Part shown: piece by piece, positions 1 through 8,090 of the stretch
Layout of the letters: every line of letters begins with the position of its first letter
Numbering within the stretch: position 1 is the first letter of the stretch
Origin: Paraburkholderia sprentiae WSM5005
GTDB lineage: Bacteria > Pseudomonadota > Gammaproteobacteria > Burkholderiales > Burkholderiaceae
Direction of reading: 5' to 3'
Assembly (NCBI RefSeq): GCF_001865575.2
Contig: NZ_CP017561.2
Span: 3,100,001 to 3,164,000, forward strand
Length of the DNA stretch: 64,000 nt
Translations under genes and position numbers: made by a program
The notes under the pieces: model-generated
What the model saw: only the letters and a program-made list of their open reading frames with translations
Told to the model about the DNA's origin: nothing
The model's database searches: none

Positions 1-42
1 AACGAACCGAACTACGACGCAGCGCTCGCCGCGCTGAAGTAA
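1..42 (+). CDS. tpx: C-terminus of thiol peroxidase Tpx (partial)
   Basis: Only the last 13 codons and the TAA stop are in the window. They encode NEPNYDAALAALK, which resembles the end of Tpx-family peroxiredoxins (E. coli Tpx ends in a similar EPDYEAALAA stretch). Tpx reduces lipid and other hydroperoxides using thioredoxin. The call rests on this short tail plus remembered synteny of tpx beside a PfkB kinase in Burkholderia. The catalytic residues lie outside the window, so it is probable rather than certain. Confidence 0.6.
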   Translation, partial: NEPNYDAALAALK

Positions 43-57
43 GCCCTCTCGCACGAA

Positions 58-88
58 CGACGGCGCCGCGTCTCGCGCGGCGCCGTCG
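58..88 (+). terminator. GC-rich hairpin after tpx
   Basis: A perfect 13-bp inverted repeat (58-70 with 76-88, five-base loop) begins 15 nt after the tpx stop. No clear T-run follows, so it may be a transcript-end or stabilising stem rather than a classical intrinsic terminator. Confidence 0.45.
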
Positions 89-133
89 CTGCGTCGCGTC
101 TCTTCCCACCGCTTTCATACAGGAACGCTCGCC

Positions 134-1072
134 TTGGCTACGCTCATCTGCGGCTCGCTCGCGTACGACAACATCATGACCTTCGAAGGCCGCTTTCGGG
201 AGCACATCCTGCCGGAGCAGGTCCACATCCTGAACGTGAGCTTTCTGGTGCCGACCATGCGTCGCGAGTTCGGCGGCTGCGCGGGCAACATCGCCTATGC
301 GCTGAATCTGCTCGGCGGCGACGCGCGCATCATGGGCGCGATCGGCGCCGTCGACGCGCAGCTCTATCTGGACCGCCTCGCGCAGCTCGGCCTGTCGACG
401 CAAAACGTGCTCGTCGTGCCCGACACCTACTCGGCGCAGGCGATGATCACGACCGACCTCGAGAACAACCAGATCACCGCGTTCCATCCGGGCGCGATGA
501 TGCAATCGCATCTGAACCGCGCTGATGAAGTGGCAGGCCTGACCCTCGGCATCGTCGCGCCGGACGGCTACGACGGCATGGTTCAGCACTCCGAACAGCT
601 TGCCGCCGCGGGTGTTCCGTTCATCTTCGATCCGGGCCAGGGTTTGCCGCTGTTCGACGGCCAGACGCTGCGACGCATCATTGAACTTGCTACCTACGTT
701 GCGGTCAACGATTACGAAGCCAGGCTGGTGAGCAATAAGACCGGCTGGTCGATCGAACAGATCGCCAGCAAGGTCGACGCGCTGATCATCACGCTCGGCG
801 AGAAGGGCGCAGAGATCCATCACGGCGGCGGCATCGAAGAGATTCCGGCGGTCACCGCGAAGCAGGTGCTCGACCCCACAGGTTGCGGCGACGCGTTTCG
901 CGGCGGCCTGCTCTACGGTATCGAGAAGGGCCTCGGCTGGGCCACGACCGGCCGTCTTGCCAGCTTGATGGGCGCACTGAAGATCGAGCATCAAGGCCCG
1001 CAAAACTACGCGCCCAGCCGGGCGGAAATCAACGAGCGGTTCAAGCAGGCCTTCGGATACGACCTGCACTGA
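134..1072 (+). CDS. PfkB-family carbohydrate/adenosine kinase
   Basis: 312 aa ribokinase/PfkB fold protein that transfers phosphate from ATP to a sugar or nucleoside hydroxyl. The N-terminal glycine motif FGGCAGN lies at about residues 46-52. The C-terminal signature DPTGCGDAF (247-255) includes the anion-hole glycines and the catalytic Asp253. The start is TTG at 134: it keeps the conserved first strand (ATLICGSLAYDNIM), and an AGGA lies about 9 nt upstream. The closest relatives I can recall are the adenosine kinase-like sugar kinases of proteobacteria, but the substrate cannot be fixed from sequence. It lies alone between tpx and a lipoprotein gene. Confidence 0.85.
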   Translation: MATLICGSLAYDNIMTFEGRFREHILPEQVHILNVSFLVPTMRREFGGCAGNIAYALNLLGGDARIMGAIGAVDAQLYLDRLAQLGLSTQNVLVVPDTYSAQAMITTDLENNQITAFHPGAMMQSHLNRADEVAGLTLGIVAPDGYDGMVQHSEQLAAAGVPFIFDPGQGLPLFDGQTLRRIIELATYVAVNDYEARLVSNKTGWSIEQIASKVDALIITLGEKGAEIHHGGGIEEIPAVTAKQVLDPTGCGDAFRGGLLYGIEKGLGWATTGRLASLMGALKIEHQGPQNYAPSRAEINERFKQAFGYDLH

Positions 1073-1097
1073 TATCGCGTGCTATGGGAGTTTGGGA

Positions 1098-1574
1098 ATG
1101 AGAACAACGCGTCGCCTGATCGTCGCCACTTTGATCGCCGGTTCGCTGGCCATGTCGGGGTGTGCGGTCAACAGCAGCTCTCCGGACGTTTTCACCGCTT
1201 CGCAGGCGCAACGCGAACAGACGGTTCGCATGGGCACGGTGGATAGCGTTCGCGCGGTGCGGATCAGCACGAACAACGGTCAGCCGAGCGGCGTCGGCGC
1301 ACTCGGTGGTGCGGCGCTCGGCGCGCTCGCCGGCAGTACGATCGGCGGCGGACGTGGCTCGATCGCGACGGGTATCGTCGGCGGCATCGGCGGTGCGGTC
1401 GCGGGCAATGCAGTCGAAAACCGCGTCGCGGTGCGCGACGGTATCGAAATCACCGTGCGGCTCGACAACGGCGACATGCGCGCCATCACCCAAACTGCTA
1501 CCGGCGAGATCTTCCGCGCCGGTGATCGCGTGAGGCTGCTGTCGAGCGGCGGCGTCACGCGCGTCACACACTGA
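1098..1574 (+). CDS. Glycine-zipper outer-membrane lipoprotein (SlyB/Pcp-like)
   Basis: 158 aa. The ATG at 1098 is preceded by GGAG with a 7-nt spacer, which is better than an in-frame TTG at 1092. The N-terminus has a lipoprotein signal: basic MRTTRR, a hydrophobic stretch, then lipobox AMSGC. The middle is a glycine-zipper segment (repeated GxxxG, roughly residues 62-100) typical of 17-kDa antigen/SlyB lipoproteins of the outer membrane. The C-terminal part (ITVRLDNGDMRAITQ) resembles the small beta domain of the same family. It probably supports envelope integrity; the exact role is unknown. Confidence 0.82.
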   Translation: MRTTRRLIVATLIAGSLAMSGCAVNSSSPDVFTASQAQREQTVRMGTVDSVRAVRISTNNGQPSGVGALGGAALGALAGSTIGGGRGSIATGIVGGIGGAVAGNAVENRVAVRDGIEITVRLDNGDMRAITQTATGEIFRAGDRVRLLSSGGVTRVTH

Positions 1575-1681
1575 GCGCAGTTGTTCCCTCGCGCGGCCGC
1601 GCATAGATCAGCGCCGCGACGACTTTACACGCATGCGCCCTCGCGGGTTCATGCGTGTTTTTACTTGTTGGGGCGACGCGC

Positions 1682-1735
1682 AAAAAAAAGCCCGCCACCG
1701 GCACTCCGGTAACGGGACACTGACCGGGTGGCGCT
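1682..1735 (-). terminator. Intrinsic terminator of the histone H1-like gene
   Basis: On the minus strand, a long stem (CGCCACCCGG pairing with CCGGTGGCG, one bulge, with a smaller internal hairpin) is followed by GGGC and a run of eight or more T. It lies about 70-120 nt past the stop of the histone-like gene. On the plus strand there is no T-run, so it acts for the minus-strand gene. Confidence 0.75.
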
Positions 1736-1764
1736 CGCACCAACTCGAGCACGACCCGGTCACC

Positions 1765-1786
1765 CGACACATCGTGCGATGTGTCG
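1765..1786. repeat. 22-nt perfect inverted repeat after the histone-like gene
   Basis: Arms of 10 bp (1765-1774 and 1777-1786) flank a two-base centre. It lies 15 nt beyond the stop codon of the minus-strand histone H1-like gene and before its terminator. It could be a 3'-UTR stem or a dyad operator. Confidence 0.8.
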
Positions 1787-1801
1787 AATTACTGCTACTG
1801 C

Positions 1802-2452
1802 TTACGGACGGCTGCCCGTCGGGAACGGCCATGCCGCTGCCGGGTTCAGCGCGGTCTTCACAGTCGCCGCCGGTGCGCTCGAGACAGCAGGCGCAGCGGG
1901 AGCAGGGGCGGCCTTCTTGGCAACAGCCTTCTTCGCAGGGGCAGCCTTCTTCGCAGGCGCAGCGGCCTTCTTCGCGGCAGCCTTCTTGGCAGGTGCAGCC
2001 TTTTTGGCAGGCGCAGCCTTCTTGGCAGGTGCAGCTTTCTTGGCGGGTGCGGCTTTCTTGGCTGCAGCCTTTTTCGCGGGTGCCGCCTTCTTGGCAGCGG
2101 TCTTCTTCGCTGCGGCCTTCTTCGCCGGTGCAGCCTTCTTCGCCGCGGCCTTCTTCGCCGGTGCCGCTTTCTTCGCTGCTACCTTCTTCGATGCGACCTT
2201 CTTCGCTGCCGCTTTCTTCGCCGGTGCTGCCTTCTTCGCCGCGACCTTCTTGGCTGCAACCTTCTTCGCTGCAACCTTCTTCACTGCGGCTTTCTTCGCC
2301 GGTGCTGCCTTCTTCGCCGCGACCTTCTTCGCTGCAACCTTCTTCGCTGCGACCTTCTTGGCCGGAGCAGCCTTCTTAGCCGGAGCAGCCTTCTTGGCTG
2401 CGGTCTTCTTTGCTGCGGGCTTCTTGGCCGCGGCCTTCTTTGCAGTTGCCAT
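1802..2452 (-). CDS. Histone H1-like DNA-binding protein (Lys/Ala/Pro repeat)
   Basis: 216 aa from the second of two adjacent ATG codons (2455 and 2452). AAGGAG lies 6 nt before the second and only 3 nt before the first, so 2452 is preferred. Residues 3 to about 180 are almost entirely AAKK and PAKKA units, like the C-terminal tail of histone H1 and bacterial HctB/H1-like proteins. The last 35 residues differ: Ala/Pro-rich, ending in LNPAAAWPFPTGSRP. Such proteins bind and compact DNA without sequence specificity. The repetitive DNA also makes the opposite strand look open; that is an artefact. It is a monocistronic unit with its own terminator. Confidence 0.9.
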   Translation of the reverse strand: MATAKKAAAKKPAAKKTAAKKAAPAKKAAPAKKVAAKKVAAKKVAAKKAAPAKKAAVKKVAAKKVAAKKVAAKKAAPAKKAAAKKVASKKVAAKKAAPAKKAAAKKAAPAKKAAAKKTAAKKAAPAKKAAAKKAAPAKKAAPAKKAAPAKKAAPAKKAAAKKAAAPAKKAAPAKKAVAKKAAPAPAAPAVSSAPAATVKTALNPAAAWPFPTGSRP

Positions 2453-2455
2453 CAT

Positions 2456-2886
2456 TTTCTCCTTCAGGTTTTCAGATGAGGTCAGTTCAAACTACACCCT
2501 TCGTCAAAACCCGCTTCCCGCGGACGCTTCTCAGGGCGCGCGCTACGAAGCGGGCTATTCATCGGCGTACGCAGGTCCGGCGCGCTTACGCTAATGAATG
2601 CGGTAAGGCGCGCCGTGCCCGAAGGCACCGCGCGCCAAATCTGGTCGACGTCGCAAGGCGACGCCGGCAATTGCTTGATCGGGCCGCCGGCAACGACGCC
2701 AACGGCTTTTTCCGGGGGGAAGTTTGCCCATCCCACTGAAGGGTCCGCAAAGTGCCTGTCATGTTTGTGGGCCGTCAAGGCACCGGGCACGCTTTGCATC
2801 AGGCCGTTCTGCTCCTAACCCGGGGCGCCGCGGCCACAGGCGGCGGCATCCCCATCAATGAATACATCTGCGACGCGAATCCCGGC
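2456..2886. other. Gene-poor interval between nrdB and the histone-like gene
   Basis: 431 nt with no convincing gene. It holds the promoter region of the histone-like gene and the 3' flank of nrdB. Short hairpins cluster here: 2607-2618 with 2625-2636 (12 bp, one mismatch, 6-nt loop) and 2649-2654 with 2658-2663. Open frames exist on both strands but show no recognisable domain or good start site. I could not identify a clear promoter. Confidence 0.5.
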
Positions 2887-4122
2887 TTACTCCCAGGAAA
2901 GCGCTCCGCCAGTCTGATATTCGATCACTCGCGTCTCGAAGAAATTGCGCTCCTTCTTCAGATCGATCATTTCGCTCATCCACGGGAACGGGTTTTCCTC
3001 GTTCGGGTAGAGCGGGTCGAGACCGATCTGCTGGCAACGGCGGTTGCAGATGAAGCGCAGATAACTCTTGAACATCGACGCGTTGAGGCCGAGCACACCG
3101 CGCGGCATCGTATCTTCGGCGTAGCGGTATTCGAGCTCGACCGCCTGCTGGAAGATCGCGCGAATTTCGGCGCGGAACTCGGCCGTCCAGAGGTGCGGGT
3201 TTTCGAGTTTGATCTGGTTGATCAGGTCGATGCCGAAGTTGCAGTGCATCGACTCGTCGCGCAGGATGTACTGGTACTGCTCCGCCGCGCCGGTCATCTT
3301 GTTCTGGCGGCCGAGCGCCAGGATTTGCGTAAAGCCGACGTAGAAGAACAGGCCTTCCATCACACAGGCAAACACGATCAGCGAGCGCAGCAGCGTCTGG
3401 TCTGCTTCGAGCGTACCGGTCTTGAAGGCCGGGTCGGTCAGCACGTGGATGTACGGAATCAGGAATTCGTCTTTCGCGCGGATCGACGGGACCTCGTGAT
3501 ACGCGTTGAAGATTTCGCCCTCGTCGAGACCGAGCGACTCGACGATGTACTGGTAAGCGTGCGTGTGGATCGCCTCCTCGAACGCCTGGCGCAGCAGGAA
3601 CTGGCGGCATTCGGGCGCCGTGATGTGGCGGTAGGTGCCCAGCACGATGTTGTTGGCGGCGAGGGAATCTGCCGTCACGAAGAAGCCCAGGTTGCGCTTG
3701 ACGACGCGGCGCTCGTCTTCGGTCAGCCCGTTCGGGTCTTTCCACAGGGCGATGTCGCGCGACATGTTCACTTCCTGCGGCATCCAGTGGTTGGCGCAAC
3801 CCGCCAGATACTTTTCCCAGGCCCACTTGTACTTGAACGGCACCAGCTGATTGACGTCAGTCTGGCCGTTGATGATGCGCTTGTCGGCAACATTGACGCG
3901 CGCTTCGGAAGCAGCCGCCGCGTTGGCAACCGCGTTGCCAACATGAGCGACCGGAGCGACAGCGATGTCGTTCGCGAAGACTTCTTGAGCGGAGGGAGCG
4001 TGAGCAGCGGAACGCGTTCCGATTTGCGAACTCACAGCCGACCCCGCAGCGTTGCGCAACACGTTCGGTTGCGTCGCGCTCGAGGGAGTTACGGCAGTGA
4101 TCTCGTCATCCCAGTTGAGCAT
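2887..4122 (-). CDS. nrdB: Ribonucleoside-diphosphate reductase beta subunit (class Ia)
   Basis: 411 aa radical-generating subunit that makes dNDPs with NrdA. The ferritin-like core carries the iron ligands and radical site: EEAIHTHAY gives Glu, His and, four residues on, the likely tyrosyl-radical Tyr, as in E. coli Glu115/His118/Tyr122. RDESMH gives the second Glu/His pair. The start chosen is the ATG at 4122 (MLNWDDE), the familiar N-terminus, with GGTGA about 6 nt upstream. Further in-frame starts at 4134 (ATG) and 4137 (TTG) are less likely. It lies downstream of nrdA on the same strand but is separated by a 567-nt gap. Confidence 0.95.
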   Translation of the reverse strand: MLNWDDEITAVTPSSATQPNVLRNAAGSAVSSQIGTRSAAHAPSAQEVFANDIAVAPVAHVGNAVANAAAASEARVNVADKRIINGQTDVNQLVPFKYKWAWEKYLAGCANHWMPQEVNMSRDIALWKDPNGLTEDERRVVKRNLGFFVTADSLAANNIVLGTYRHITAPECRQFLLRQAFEEAIHTHAYQYIVESLGLDEGEIFNAYHEVPSIRAKDEFLIPYIHVLTDPAFKTGTLEADQTLLRSLIVFACVMEGLFFYVGFTQILALGRQNKMTGAAEQYQYILRDESMHCNFGIDLINQIKLENPHLWTAEFRAEIRAIFQQAVELEYRYAEDTMPRGVLGLNASMFKSYLRFICNRRCQQIGLDPLYPNEENPFPWMSEMIDLKKERNFFETRVIEYQTGGALSWE

Positions 4123-4689
4123 AAATGTCACCATCAATTTAGAACGGTTTGTACCATCTTTTCACGAGCGATAAAAGACTTCGTTCGCGAAAATTCCTGT
4201 TTTCGATTCGCGTTGCTACGTTCATACAACACTTTGTTCGACATGCTGTGCGTGACGCGTCGAGTGACGCGTGATGAACGCATGTTGAAGATGTGTTGCC
4301 GAGGTGCTTCGAGAACTCGAAGAGCAACGTTTCGACACGACGTTTCGTTGCTCTATCTCTATCTATATGTATTGCGCAGTGCGTTCGCGGCATCCGTCGA
4401 CTGATCGACGCCGCGCGAGCCGCTCATCGCGAGAGTCGGCGGTGAGCCGCGTTGATCATCTTGCGTCAGCGTTCGCGGGTGACGTGCGATGTCATGTCGA
4501 GCGATCGTCTGGTGTTGCCAACTGCTGGGTCGCTTCGCTGCGTCGACGAGCGGTGAGACTTCGATACGGCTCACCGCTCATCGACCTGCTTCTACTTCAT
4601 CGACGACGCGCGTTGCTCGCCGCCTGCGGGTCACCTCCTGCGACCCTCGCGTGCAGTTAGCAAGCATCGCTCCCGCTGCTTGCCTCTTT
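4123..4689. other. Long nrdA-nrdB intergenic region with palindromes
   Basis: 567 nt without a credible gene. Visible elements are a 16-nt perfect palindrome (arms 4307-4313 and 4316-4322), then a 9-bp stem (4321-4329 with 4346-4354, 16-nt loop), and two TGACGCGT direct repeats 12 nt apart (4253-4260, 4265-4272). I found no convincing NrdR box pair and no clear sigma70 promoter for nrdB. nrdB may be read through from nrdA with a structured spacer, or it may have a weak promoter of its own. Confidence 0.55.
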
Positions 4690-7600
4690 TTACTGGCAAG
4701 CCTCGCACTCGTCGAAGCCCGGATCGCCAGGACGCATCATGCAGACCGGACCATCCGCTTCCGGTGCCGCTTCGACCGCCGCCGCGGCAGTCGCTGCAGC
4801 AGCCTGGAAGCCGCCGCCCACACCACCCGCAGCGCCGCCGCCCACGCCGAAGCCGCCTGCCGCGCCGCCTGCGCCACCCGAGCCGTCATGACCCGAGCTC
4901 ACCGCGTTGAGCGCGCCGTGCGCGACCGTCGACTTCTCGACGTGCGTTGCGGCCATCGTGCGGAGGTAGTACGTGGTCTTCAGACCGCGCAGCCATGCGA
5001 GCTTGTAGATCTCGTCGAGCTTCTTGCCCGATGCGCCCGCCATGTAGATGTTCAGCGACTGCGCCTGGTCGATCCACTTCTGACGACGCGAGGCCGACTC
5101 GACGAGCCACACGGGATCGACTTCGAACGCGGTCGCGTAGATCGCGCGCAGATCGGCCGGGATGCGGTCGATGCGCGACAACGTGCCGTCGAAGTACTTC
5201 AGGTCGGCGACCATCACTTCGTCCCACAGGCCGCGCGCCTTCAGGTCGCGCACCAGGTAGTCGTTGACCACCGTGAACTCGCCCGACAGGTTCGACTTCA
5301 CATATAGGTTCTGATAGGTCGGTTCGATGCACGCCGACACACCGATAATGTTCGAGATCGTCGCGGTGGGCGCGATCGCGACGCAGTTCGAGTTGCGCAT
5401 GCCGTAGGTCGCGATGCGCGAGCGCAGCACGGGCCAATCCATCGACTCGCTCGAATCGACTTCGACGTAACCGCCGCGCGCTTCGGCGAGCAGCGCCACC
5501 GAATCCTGCGGGAGGATGCCGCGATCCCACAGCGAACCGCGGTAGCTCGAGTAGCGGCCCCGCTCTTCGGCGAGCTCGGTCGACGCGTAGTACGCGTAGT
5601 AGCAAACCGCTTCCATCGAGCGATCGGCGAACTCGACCGCTTCCTGCGACGCGTACGGCGTGCGCAGCACGTGCAGGCAGTCCTGGAAGCCCATGATGCC
5701 GAGGCCGACCGGACGGTGCTTCAGATTCGAGTTACGCGCCTTGGCGACCGCGTAGTAGTTGATGTCGATCACGTTGTCGAGCATGCGCATCGCGACGCTG
5801 ATCGTGCGTTTCAGCTTGTCGTGGTCGAGCGCGAGCGTGCCGTCGGCCTCTTCCTTCAGGTGCGCGACGAGGTTCACCGAGCCGAGGTTACAGACGGCGA
5901 TTTCGGCGTCGCTGGTGTTCAGCGTGATTTCCGTGCACAGGTTCGACGAATGGACGACGCCGACGTGCTGCTGCGGCGAGCGCACGTTGCACGGATCCTT
6001 GAAGGTGATCCACGGATGGCCGGTTTCGAACAGCATGCCAAGCATCTTGCGCCACAGCTGCGCCGCCGGGATCTTCTTGAACAGCTTGATCTCGCCGCGC
6101 GCGACCTTGGCTTCGTAAGCCGTGTAAGCCGCTTCGAACGCAGCGCCGAACTTGTCGTGCAGATCCGGGCAGGTGGACGGCGAGAACAGCGTCCAGTCGC
6201 CGCCTTCCATCACGCGCTTCATGAACAGATCGGGAATCCAGTTCGCGGTGTTCATGTCGTGCGTGCGACGACGGTCGTCGCCGGTGTTCTTGCGCAGCTC
6301 GAGGAATTCCTCGATGTCGAGGTGCCACGATTCGAGGTACGCGCACACCGCGCCCTTACGCTTGCCGCCCTGGTTCACGGCGACCGCCGTGTCGTTGACG
6401 ACCTTCAGGAACGGCACGACGCCCTGCGACTTGCCATTGGTGCCTTTGATGTGCGAGCCGAGCGCGCGCACACGCGTCCAGTCGTTGCCGAGGCCGCCGG
6501 CGAACTTCGACAGCAGCGCGTTTTCCTTCAGTGCTTCGTAGATGCCGTCGAGGTCGTCGTCGACCGTGGTCAGGTAGCACGACGACAGCTGCGAGCGGCG
6601 CGTGCCCGAGTTGAACAGCGTCGGCGTCGAGCTCATGAAGTCGAAGCTCGACAGCACGTTGTAGAACTCGATCGCGCGCGCTTCGCGGTCGATCTCATTC
6701 AGTGACAGGCCCATCGCGACACGCATAAAGAATGCCTGCGGCATCTCGATGCGCACGTTGTCGTGATGCAGGAAGTAGCGGTCGTACAGCGTCTGCAGAC
6801 CGAGGTAGCCGAACTGCAGGTCGCGGTCCGCGTCGAGCGCGGCGCCGAGGCGCTTCAGGTCGAACTGCAACAGCTTGTCGTCGAGCAGTTCGGCTTGCAC
6901 GCCGCGCTTGATGAACTGCGGGAAGTACTCGGCGTAGCGCTCGCCCATTTCGGCTTGCGTGACTTCTTCTTCGAGGATTTCGCGGCGGATCGTGTGCAGC
7001 AGGATACGCGCGGTGGCCTGGCTGTAGGCCGGGTCCTTTTCGATCATCGTGCGGGCAGCGAGGATGGCCGAGTCGTACACCTGGCTCATCGGCACGCCGT
7101 CGTACAGGTTCTTCACCGTTTCCGCGACGATCGGCTCGGCGCTCACCGCGTCGCCGAGGTTCGCGCACGCCGACTCGATGATGCCGCGCAGCGCAACCAT
7201 GTCCAGCGGACGCGTGATGCCGTTGTCGGTCACGTTCAGGCCCGGCGTGCTGCCCGCTTCCGGATGCTCGTCATGCGCGCGCGCCTGGTTGCGCTTCTCG
7301 CGATACAGCACGTACGCACGCGCGACGTTGTGTTCGCCGCCGCGCATCAGCGCGAGTTCGACCTGATCCTGAATGTCCTCGATATGGAACGTGCCGCCGT
7401 TCGGACGGCTGCGCACCAGCGCGCGCACCACGTTCTGCGTGAGTTGCTCGACCAGTTCGCGCACACGCGCCGACGCCGCGCCCTGACCACCGTTGACGGC
7501 GAGGAACGCCTTCGTCACGGCGATCGCGATTTTCGACGGCTCGAACGACACCACGCTGCCGTTGCGGCGGATCACCTTGTAGTCGGTGTAGTTCGCTTGC

Positions 7601-7692
7601 GCGGCGAGCGCCTGTGCGCCTTGAGCCTGGCCGAACGCCTGGCCAGTCGGTGAGCCCTCGTACCGGGTCGTCACGTTGTCGGTGGTTTGCAT
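4690..7692 (-). CDS. nrdA: Ribonucleoside-diphosphate reductase alpha subunit (class Ia)
   Basis: 1000 aa catalytic subunit that reduces ribonucleoside diphosphates. Residues ~38-135 form an ATP-cone (VIRRNGSVVSFEPSKI...), the overall activity switch for ATP/dATP. In the barrel, the SSCYLTT cysteine and AVCNLGSVNL cysteine are the likely redox pair, and NLCTEI supplies the thiyl-radical Cys and active-site Glu. The C-terminus has a long Gly/Ala-rich flexible linker (about residues 940-980) leading to a CEAC tail that shuttles electrons from thioredoxin or glutaredoxin. The start is the ATG at 7692 with AGGAG 8 nt upstream, preferred over a TTG at 7698. It is longer than E. coli NrdA (about 760 aa). 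Confidence 0.96.
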   Translation of the reverse strand: MQTTDNVTTRYEGSPTGQAFGQAQGAQALAAQANYTDYKVIRRNGSVVSFEPSKIAIAVTKAFLAVNGGQGAASARVRELVEQLTQNVVRALVRSRPNGGTFHIEDIQDQVELALMRGGEHNVARAYVLYREKRNQARAHDEHPEAGSTPGLNVTDNGITRPLDMVALRGIIESACANLGDAVSAEPIVAETVKNLYDGVPMSQVYDSAILAARTMIEKDPAYSQATARILLHTIRREILEEEVTQAEMGERYAEYFPQFIKRGVQAELLDDKLLQFDLKRLGAALDADRDLQFGYLGLQTLYDRYFLHHDNVRIEMPQAFFMRVAMGLSLNEIDREARAIEFYNVLSSFDFMSSTPTLFNSGTRRSQLSSCYLTTVDDDLDGIYEALKENALLSKFAGGLGNDWTRVRALGSHIKGTNGKSQGVVPFLKVVNDTAVAVNQGGKRKGAVCAYLESWHLDIEEFLELRKNTGDDRRRTHDMNTANWIPDLFMKRVMEGGDWTLFSPSTCPDLHDKFGAAFEAAYTAYEAKVARGEIKLFKKIPAAQLWRKMLGMLFETGHPWITFKDPCNVRSPQQHVGVVHSSNLCTEITLNTSDAEIAVCNLGSVNLVAHLKEEADGTLALDHDKLKRTISVAMRMLDNVIDINYYAVAKARNSNLKHRPVGLGIMGFQDCLHVLRTPYASQEAVEFADRSMEAVCYYAYYASTELAEERGRYSSYRGSLWDRGILPQDSVALLAEARGGYVEVDSSESMDWPVLRSRIATYGMRNSNCVAIAPTATISNIIGVSACIEPTYQNLYVKSNLSGEFTVVNDYLVRDLKARGLWDEVMVADLKYFDGTLSRIDRIPADLRAIYATAFEVDPVWLVESASRRQKWIDQAQSLNIYMAGASGKKLDEIYKLAWLRGLKTTYYLRTMAATHVEKSTVAHGALNAVSSGHDGSGGAGGAAGGFGVGGGAAGGVGGGFQAAAATAAAAVEAAPEADGPVCMMRPGDPGFDECEACQ

Positions 7693-7735
7693 GTGCAAAG
7701 CTCCTGGTCTTGGAAATGGCGGCGGGTGCCGCGGA

Positions 7736-7870
7736 TTAAATCGAACGCCGCGCCGCCGCGTGCGCGAGCGATGAGGTGCAGGAAGGCCGGCTACGCCGGT
7801 TGGCGGGATGCAACTGCGAGGAAGCCTGGTTCGATTTGATGGCGGTCTTCATCGGGTCGGTCGCGATCAC
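7736..7870 (-). CDS. Candidate 44-aa upstream ORF in the nrdA leader
   Basis: A GTG start at 7870 is preceded by AAAGGA with a 7-nt spacer, and the frame runs 44 codons to a TAA at 7736-7738, 43 nt before the nrdA ATG. The peptide (starts MIATDPMKTAIKSNQ, Ser/Ala/Arg-rich afterwards) matches no family I know. It lies inside the inferred leader of about 380 nt between promoter and nrdA. It could be a leader peptide, a small protein or chance; codon use gives no strong support. Confidence 0.28.
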   Translation of the reverse strand: MIATDPMKTAIKSNQASSQLHPANRRSRPSCTSSLAHAAARRSI

Positions 7871-7995
7871 TGGCTGGTCCTTTCCTGAATGCTTCTGGAT
7901 GCGGCCGGCGATCCCCCTACCGGCTGCGCCCCAGGAATTTTTTCGCTGTCTGGAACGCTTGCGGCGCCATGCTCGAGGAGCGGGGCGCCGCAGAC

Positions 7996-8038
7996 TTATC
8001 CACGCTTATTCACTCGGTTATGCACATGGTTATTCACA
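7996..8038 (+). promoter_or_regulatory. Cluster of four DnaA-box-like sites in the nrdA leader
   Basis: Four 9-mers of the DnaA consensus TTATNCACA stand in the same orientation: TTATCCACG (7996-8004), TTATTCACT (8006-8014), TTATGCACA (8018-8026) and TTATTCACA (8030-8038). The last two are perfect matches and the first two miss only the final base. Start-to-start spacing is 10, 12 and 12 nt. They lie downstream of the inferred nrdA transcription start. DnaA is known to regulate nrdAB in E. coli; its role here is inferred. Confidence 0.72.
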
Positions 8039-8043
8039 GCACA

Positions 8044-8090
8044 ACACAAGATATAGTGCGAAACTCAGTTGTCGGCACCAAGTATAGTGG
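8044..8090. promoter_or_regulatory. Two NrdR boxes upstream of nrdA
   Basis: Box 1 (8044-8059) reads ACACAAGATATAGTGC and matches 14 of 16 positions of the NrdR consensus. Box 2 (8075-8090) reads GCACCAAGTATAGTGG and matches 11 of 16. They are 31 bp apart centre to centre (three helical turns), the usual NrdR arrangement. Box 2 covers the -10 element of the nrdA promoter, which fits repression by NrdR when dATP is abundant. Confidence 0.82.

Noticed and set aside
1728..2594. Plus-strand open frames rich in AFFAGAAF-type repeats
   Set aside because: They are the complement of the Lys/Ala repeat gene and have no start site or independent evidence.
2482..2799. 105-codon minus-strand frame between histone-like gene and nrdB
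   Set aside because: No family, no ribosome site, and the residues spanning the hairpins look non-coding.
4351..4366. CTATCTATATGTATTG as an NrdR box for nrdB
   Set aside because: Poor match to the consensus and no second box at 31 bp.
7996..8038. DnaA-box cluster as a replication origin
   Set aside because: No dnaA, dnaN or AT-rich unwinding element nearby; its position in the nrdA leader fits regulation better.
7776..8087. 103-codon plus-strand frame upstream of nrdA
   Set aside because: It lies antisense to the nrdA leader and covers the DnaA and NrdR boxes; no domain or ribosome site.
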